Of a DNA stretch of 8,028 bases, positions 5,707-8,028 are shown piece after piece. Origin of the DNA: Methanothrix sp. (GTDB lineage Archaea; Halobacteriota; Methanosarcinia; Methanotrichales; Methanotrichaceae); contig JAABPZ010000057.1 in NCBI GenBank assembly GCA_011391755.1, positions 1 through 8,028 of the forward strand, given 5' to 3'. The translations under genes were made by a program, and so were the position numbers. The notes under the pieces were generated by a model. The model searched no databases. It saw only the letters and a list, made by a program, of their open reading frames with translations, and was not told the DNA's origin. How positions within the stretch are numbered: the first letter of the stretch is position 1; the number at the start of each line of letters is the position of its first letter.

Positions 5707-6960
5707 TTATTTTAGATATTCTTCCATAATGAGTATCGCACAGTACTTTCCGCACATGGAGCAGGTCTCTCTCTTATCCTGATTATGAATCTCCCGGGCT
5801 CTATCGCCATCGATGGCGGCTCTAAACTGCCCTTCCCAATCCCTCGCCCTTCGGTGCCCCGCTAAAATTTGGTCTTCGGGCCTTGGACCGTACTTCAAGA
5901 TATCTCCCACATGAGCTGCTATTTTGAAGGCTACAACCCCTTCCCTTACCTGGTCCACATTGGGAAGAGCGAGGTGTTCGGATGGAGTGATATAACATAG
6001 GTAATCGGCACCCGCTCCGGCCGCCAGAGACCCGCCAACACACCCCGAGATGTGGTCATACCCCACGCCAATGTCCAGTGGAAGGGGGCCCGCGACAAAC
6101 AAAGGCCGATGATTGGTCACGTTCTTGTAATGGGCGACGTAGTCTGCTATCTTCTCAGGGCTGACATGTCCGCCCATCCCTTCGATGATGACCTGAACAC
6201 CCAGCTCATTCGCCCTTCCAGCCAGCCTCGCGTTCAGCTCCATCTCCATCTCTTGGGGCCCATCCATGTGGTCGTGGATACATCCACTCCTCATGGTGTT
6301 TCCCAGGGAAAGCACGACGTCCTTCTCGGATAGTGCCCCGCATATCTCGTCGAAATAGGACAAAAATGGGTTCTCCCTGCTGTTTTGCAGCATCCATGCC
6401 GATGTAAAGGACCCGCCTTTGGATACCATGCCCATTATCCTCTTCGAGTTCCTAAGCTTCTCCAACATCTCAAGGGTGAAGCCTGCATGGACGACGATGG
6501 ATGAAATCCCCATGCTAACATGCTTTTTGATCATCCGGATAAGATCTTGCTCGGTCATGTCCAAAAAAGAGCCCTTCTCGACAACGGTTTGGTATATGGG
6601 CACGGTGGTTATTGGCACGCTTGTTTCATCTAATATTTTTTGTCTTATGGCATCGATATCTCCGCCCATTGAAAGGTCGGAGATAGTATCCGCTCCGTAT
6701 TTTTCTGCAGTTCTTGCCTTTTCGACCTCGATATCAGGATCAAAAACGTCAGCAGATGTACCGATGTTAGCATTGATCTTGGTCTTCAGACCTTCACCTA
6801 TGCCTAAGGGGGGCCCTCCATATCGCTGCATTACCACGATGCGTCCGGAGGCGATCTGTCTACAGAGAAAATTGGGCTTCACCCCTTCCAGATCAGCCAC
6901 TTCATCGATAACTGAGGTCTCTTTGCCAGCGATTGCAGCCAGTAAAAGGTTCTTGTTCAT
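5707..6960 (-). CDS. thiC: ThiC-superfamily radical SAM enzyme (HMP-P synthase or 5-hydroxybenzimidazole synthase-like)
   Basis: This 417-residue protein belongs to the ThiC superfamily, which rearranges aminoimidazole ribotide by radical SAM chemistry to make HMP phosphate for thiamine. Family marks: NANIGTS (64-70), TVPIYQ (119-124), PLPLDIGVGYDHI (292-304), GADYLCYITPSEHLALPN (317-334) and the C-terminal iron-sulfur motif C400-X2-C403-X3-C407, the short spacing seen in archaeal/anaerobe forms. Length fits the short class. However, segments that bind substrate in ordinary ThiC differ: SKGG (180-183) for SRGG, GNTMRSG (220-226) for GDGLRPG, and EGMGGHV (260-266) for EGPGHV. It may therefore be a paralogue such as a BzaF-like 5-hydroxybenzimidazole synthase for the cobamide lower ligand of methanogens. 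GAGAGG 3 nt before the ATG supports the start. It is divergent from rlmE. Family certain, exact product less so. Confidence 0.88.
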   Translation of the reverse strand: MNKNLLLAAIAGKETSVIDEVADLEGVKPNFLCRQIASGRIVVMQRYGGPPLGIGEGLKTKINANIGTSADVFDPDIEVEKARTAEKYGADTISDLSMGGDIDAIRQKILDETSVPITTVPIYQTVVEKGSFLDMTEQDLIRMIKKHVSMGISSIVVHAGFTLEMLEKLRNSKRIMGMVSKGGSFTSAWMLQNSRENPFLSYFDEICGALSEKDVVLSLGNTMRSGCIHDHMDGPQEMEMELNARLAGRANELGVQVIIEGMGGHVSPEKIADYVAHYKNVTNHRPLFVAGPLPLDIGVGYDHISGCVGGSLAAGAGADYLCYITPSEHLALPNVDQVREGVVAFKIAAHVGDILKYGPRPEDQILAGHRRARDWEGQFRAAIDGDRAREIHNQDKRETCSMCGKYCAILIMEEYLK

Positions 6961-7023
6961 TAGCCTCTCTTTGCAGCGTTAACTTATGCCATCTCTGACC
7001 AGATACTTAAGCTTCTCGAAATA

Positions 7024-7032
7024 CACTTATAT
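7024..7032 (+). promoter_or_regulatory. TATA box for rlmE; near-leaderless start, possibly shared with the ThiC-family gene
   Basis: ACTTATATC on the plus strand, preceded by CGAAATAC, is centred about 29 nt before the rlmE ATG. The transcript should begin within a few bases of the start codon, and no Shine-Dalgarno site is present, so the mRNA is probably leaderless. On the minus strand the same bases read GATATAAGT, about 67 nt before the ThiC-family ATG, and could also serve that gene. Confidence 0.5.
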
Positions 7033-7056
7033 CCCTCTGCGATTTTAATAAACACA

Positions 7057-7827
7057 ATGGCCCGAGATCAGAAAGATTACTACTACCGGCTGGCAAAGGA
7101 AGAGGGCTATAGAGCCCGTTCCGCCTATAAGTTGCTGCAGGTAAATGAGAAGTTTAACATCATCAAGCGAGGGGACAATGTGGTTGACCTGGGGGCCGCG
7201 CCCGGCGGCTGGCTGCAGGTGGCGGCCAAGCTTTCCGGGGGCAAGATCGTAGGCGTGGACCTGGAGGACATCGTGCCCATCCCTGGCGTGAAAACTTTCC
7301 AGGCGGACATAACCAGAGAGAGCACCGTAGATCTGGTGAAGGAGGCCTTAGGTGGGGATGCGGATGTGGTGATATGCGACGCCGCGCCAAACCTTACCGG
7401 TGTCTGGCACAGGGACCATGCCGTCTCCGTCGATTTGTGCAGCTCAGCGCTTAAAATGGCCAAGAAGCTGCTCCGGCCACAGGGAAATTTCGTGGTCAAG
7501 GTCTTCCAGGGCGACCTGTTCCAGGGCTATTTAAACGAGGTGCGAAAGGAGTTCTCATCCGTTCACGCTCATTCACCGCTTGCATCCAGAAAAGAGAGCG
7601 CAGAGACCTACGTCGTGGCCAAAAAGATGCTCACCGGCCCGGTGAGGAGAGGCGATGTGCTGGATGTCCAGATCGAGTATTTGGGCAAATCGGGAGATGG
7701 TATTACGATGGTAGAAGGCTTCGCGATCATTGTTCGTAAAGCGCAGCAGGGCGAGAAGCTGCGTATCAAGGTCGATGCGGTCAAACCCAATTTTGCCTTT
7801 GCCGATATACTGGAGAGAAAGGGTTAA
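7057..7827 (+). CDS. rlmE: 23S rRNA (uridine-2'-O-)methyltransferase RlmE, FtsJ family with TRAM domain
   Basis: This 256-residue enzyme transfers a methyl group from S-adenosylmethionine to the 2'-hydroxyl of a uridine in the 23S rRNA A-loop (U2552 in E. coli numbering), a late step in large-subunit maturation. The Rossmann methyltransferase domain (about 1-190) shows SAM motif I DLGAAPGGW (44-52), D68, D84 and the catalytic tetrad K25 (SAYKL), D108 (VICDAAPN), K148 (VVKVF) and E183 (ESAETY). Residues about 192-253 form a TRAM domain (GPVRRGDVLDVQI onward to VKPNFAFADIL), an RNA-binding beta-barrel typical of archaeal RlmE and absent from E. coli RlmE. Transcription probably starts almost at the ATG. 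An Alba gene follows 42 nt downstream on the same strand, so the two may be co-transcribed. Confidence 0.95.
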   Translation: MARDQKDYYYRLAKEEGYRARSAYKLLQVNEKFNIIKRGDNVVDLGAAPGGWLQVAAKLSGGKIVGVDLEDIVPIPGVKTFQADITRESTVDLVKEALGGDADVVICDAAPNLTGVWHRDHAVSVDLCSSALKMAKKLLRPQGNFVVKVFQGDLFQGYLNEVRKEFSSVHAHSPLASRKESAETYVVAKKMLTGPVRRGDVLDVQIEYLGKSGDGITMVEGFAIIVRKAQQGEKLRIKVDAVKPNFAFADILERKG

Positions 7828-7869
7828 TAACCTGCCCAAGAAAAACAGAGGGAAGGGAAGGGCGATACG

Positions 7870-8028
7870 ATGGAAGACAATGCCGTAATTTTCGTCGGTG
7901 ACAAACCAGTCATGAACTATGTTCTAGCCGTAATGACCCAGTTCAACAAGCCGGTCTCCACAGTAACGCTGAAGGCCAGGGGACGTGCCATCTCCCGGGC
8001 AGTGGATGCGGCTGAAATCACCAGGAAT
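7870..8028 (+). CDS. albA: Alba DNA/RNA-binding protein (5' part; 3' end outside window)
   Basis: The first 53 codons are present and the frame is open at the window edge; the full protein is usually about 90 residues. The sequence is plainly Alba, the abundant dimeric archaeal chromatin and RNA-binding protein: [20 protein letters not shown] followed by [20 protein letters not shown]. The conserved lysine that contacts nucleic acid and is acetylated in Sulfolobus Alba corresponds to K12, next to D11, where the Sulfolobus protein has a lysine pair. The start is the ATG whose product aligns with the family N-terminus. Upstream is purine-rich (GGGAAGGGAAGGGCG) rather than a textbook ribosome binding site. 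It lies 42 nt after rlmE and may share its transcript. Confidence 0.92.
   Translation, partial: MEDNAVIFVGDKPVMNYVLAVMTQFNKPVSTVTLKARGRAISRAVDAAEITRN

Noticed and set aside
5430..5729. Plus-strand open frame of 99 codons
   Set aside because: It is antisense to the RNase P RNA, and its codons simply reflect the structured GC-rich RNA; no family resemblance.
6419..6982. Plus-strand open frame of 187 codons opposite the ThiC-family gene
   Set aside because: Long only because of the base composition of the coding strand; the minus-strand product is clearly ThiC-like.
6961..7056. TPP riboswitch upstream of the ThiC-family gene
   Set aside because: The spacer is too short and I see no CTGAGA/ACCTG-type core on the minus strand.

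Overview
This looks like a euryarchaeal methanogen chromosome, most likely a Methanosarcinales/Methanothrix-type organism. The assignment rests on an archaeal Alba gene, an archaeal RlmE carrying a C-terminal TRAM domain, a short archaeal/anaerobe-type ThiC-family protein, a type-A-like RNase P RNA with a TATA box about 26 nt upstream, and a TATA element placed to give an almost leaderless mRNA. No marker gene fixes the genus, so that part is inference from memory.

Positions 1-2934 (minus strand) hold a compact phosphorelay operon: a stand-alone CheY/Rcp1-like receiver protein (2934-2497), a soluble hybrid kinase REC-PAS-PAS-HisKA-HATPase (2504-624, overlapping the receiver gene by 8 nt), and, after 43 nt and a strong Shine-Dalgarno site, a second receiver protein that runs off the window (580-1). 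None of the visible parts has a DNA-binding output, so the system probably signals through protein-protein phosphotransfer, or through the unseen end of the last gene.

Positions 2935-3553 are a non-coding, scarred region: the operon promoter, a 64-codon remnant of the 3' part of uvrB, three tandem CTTCGCGN octamers running into a large imperfect inverted repeat centred on a 14-bp palindrome, and a small hairpin.

Positions 3554-5321 (plus strand) are a two-gene cassette: a RecF/OLD-like ABC-type ATPase (AAA_21-like) overlapping by 23 nt a PIN-domain ribonuclease with all four acidic residues. The coupled ATPase-nuclease layout next to repeats and gene debris makes it the best candidate here for an undescribed defence or toxin-like system; this is inference.

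Positions 5324-5690 hold a bidirectional AT-rich terminator and the RNase P RNA gene on the minus strand, identified by P1 pairing, conserved regions I and V, and a P4 helix with the bulged U. Positions 5707-6960 (minus) encode a divergent ThiC-superfamily radical SAM enzyme whose substrate-site motifs differ from ordinary HMP-P synthase, so it may be a 5-hydroxybenzimidazole synthase-like paralogue. Divergently from it, 7057-7827 (plus) encodes RlmE, followed 42 nt later by the start of an Alba gene that leaves the window. The right half is therefore mostly RNA-processing and cofactor housekeeping, and the left half is sensory and accessory.
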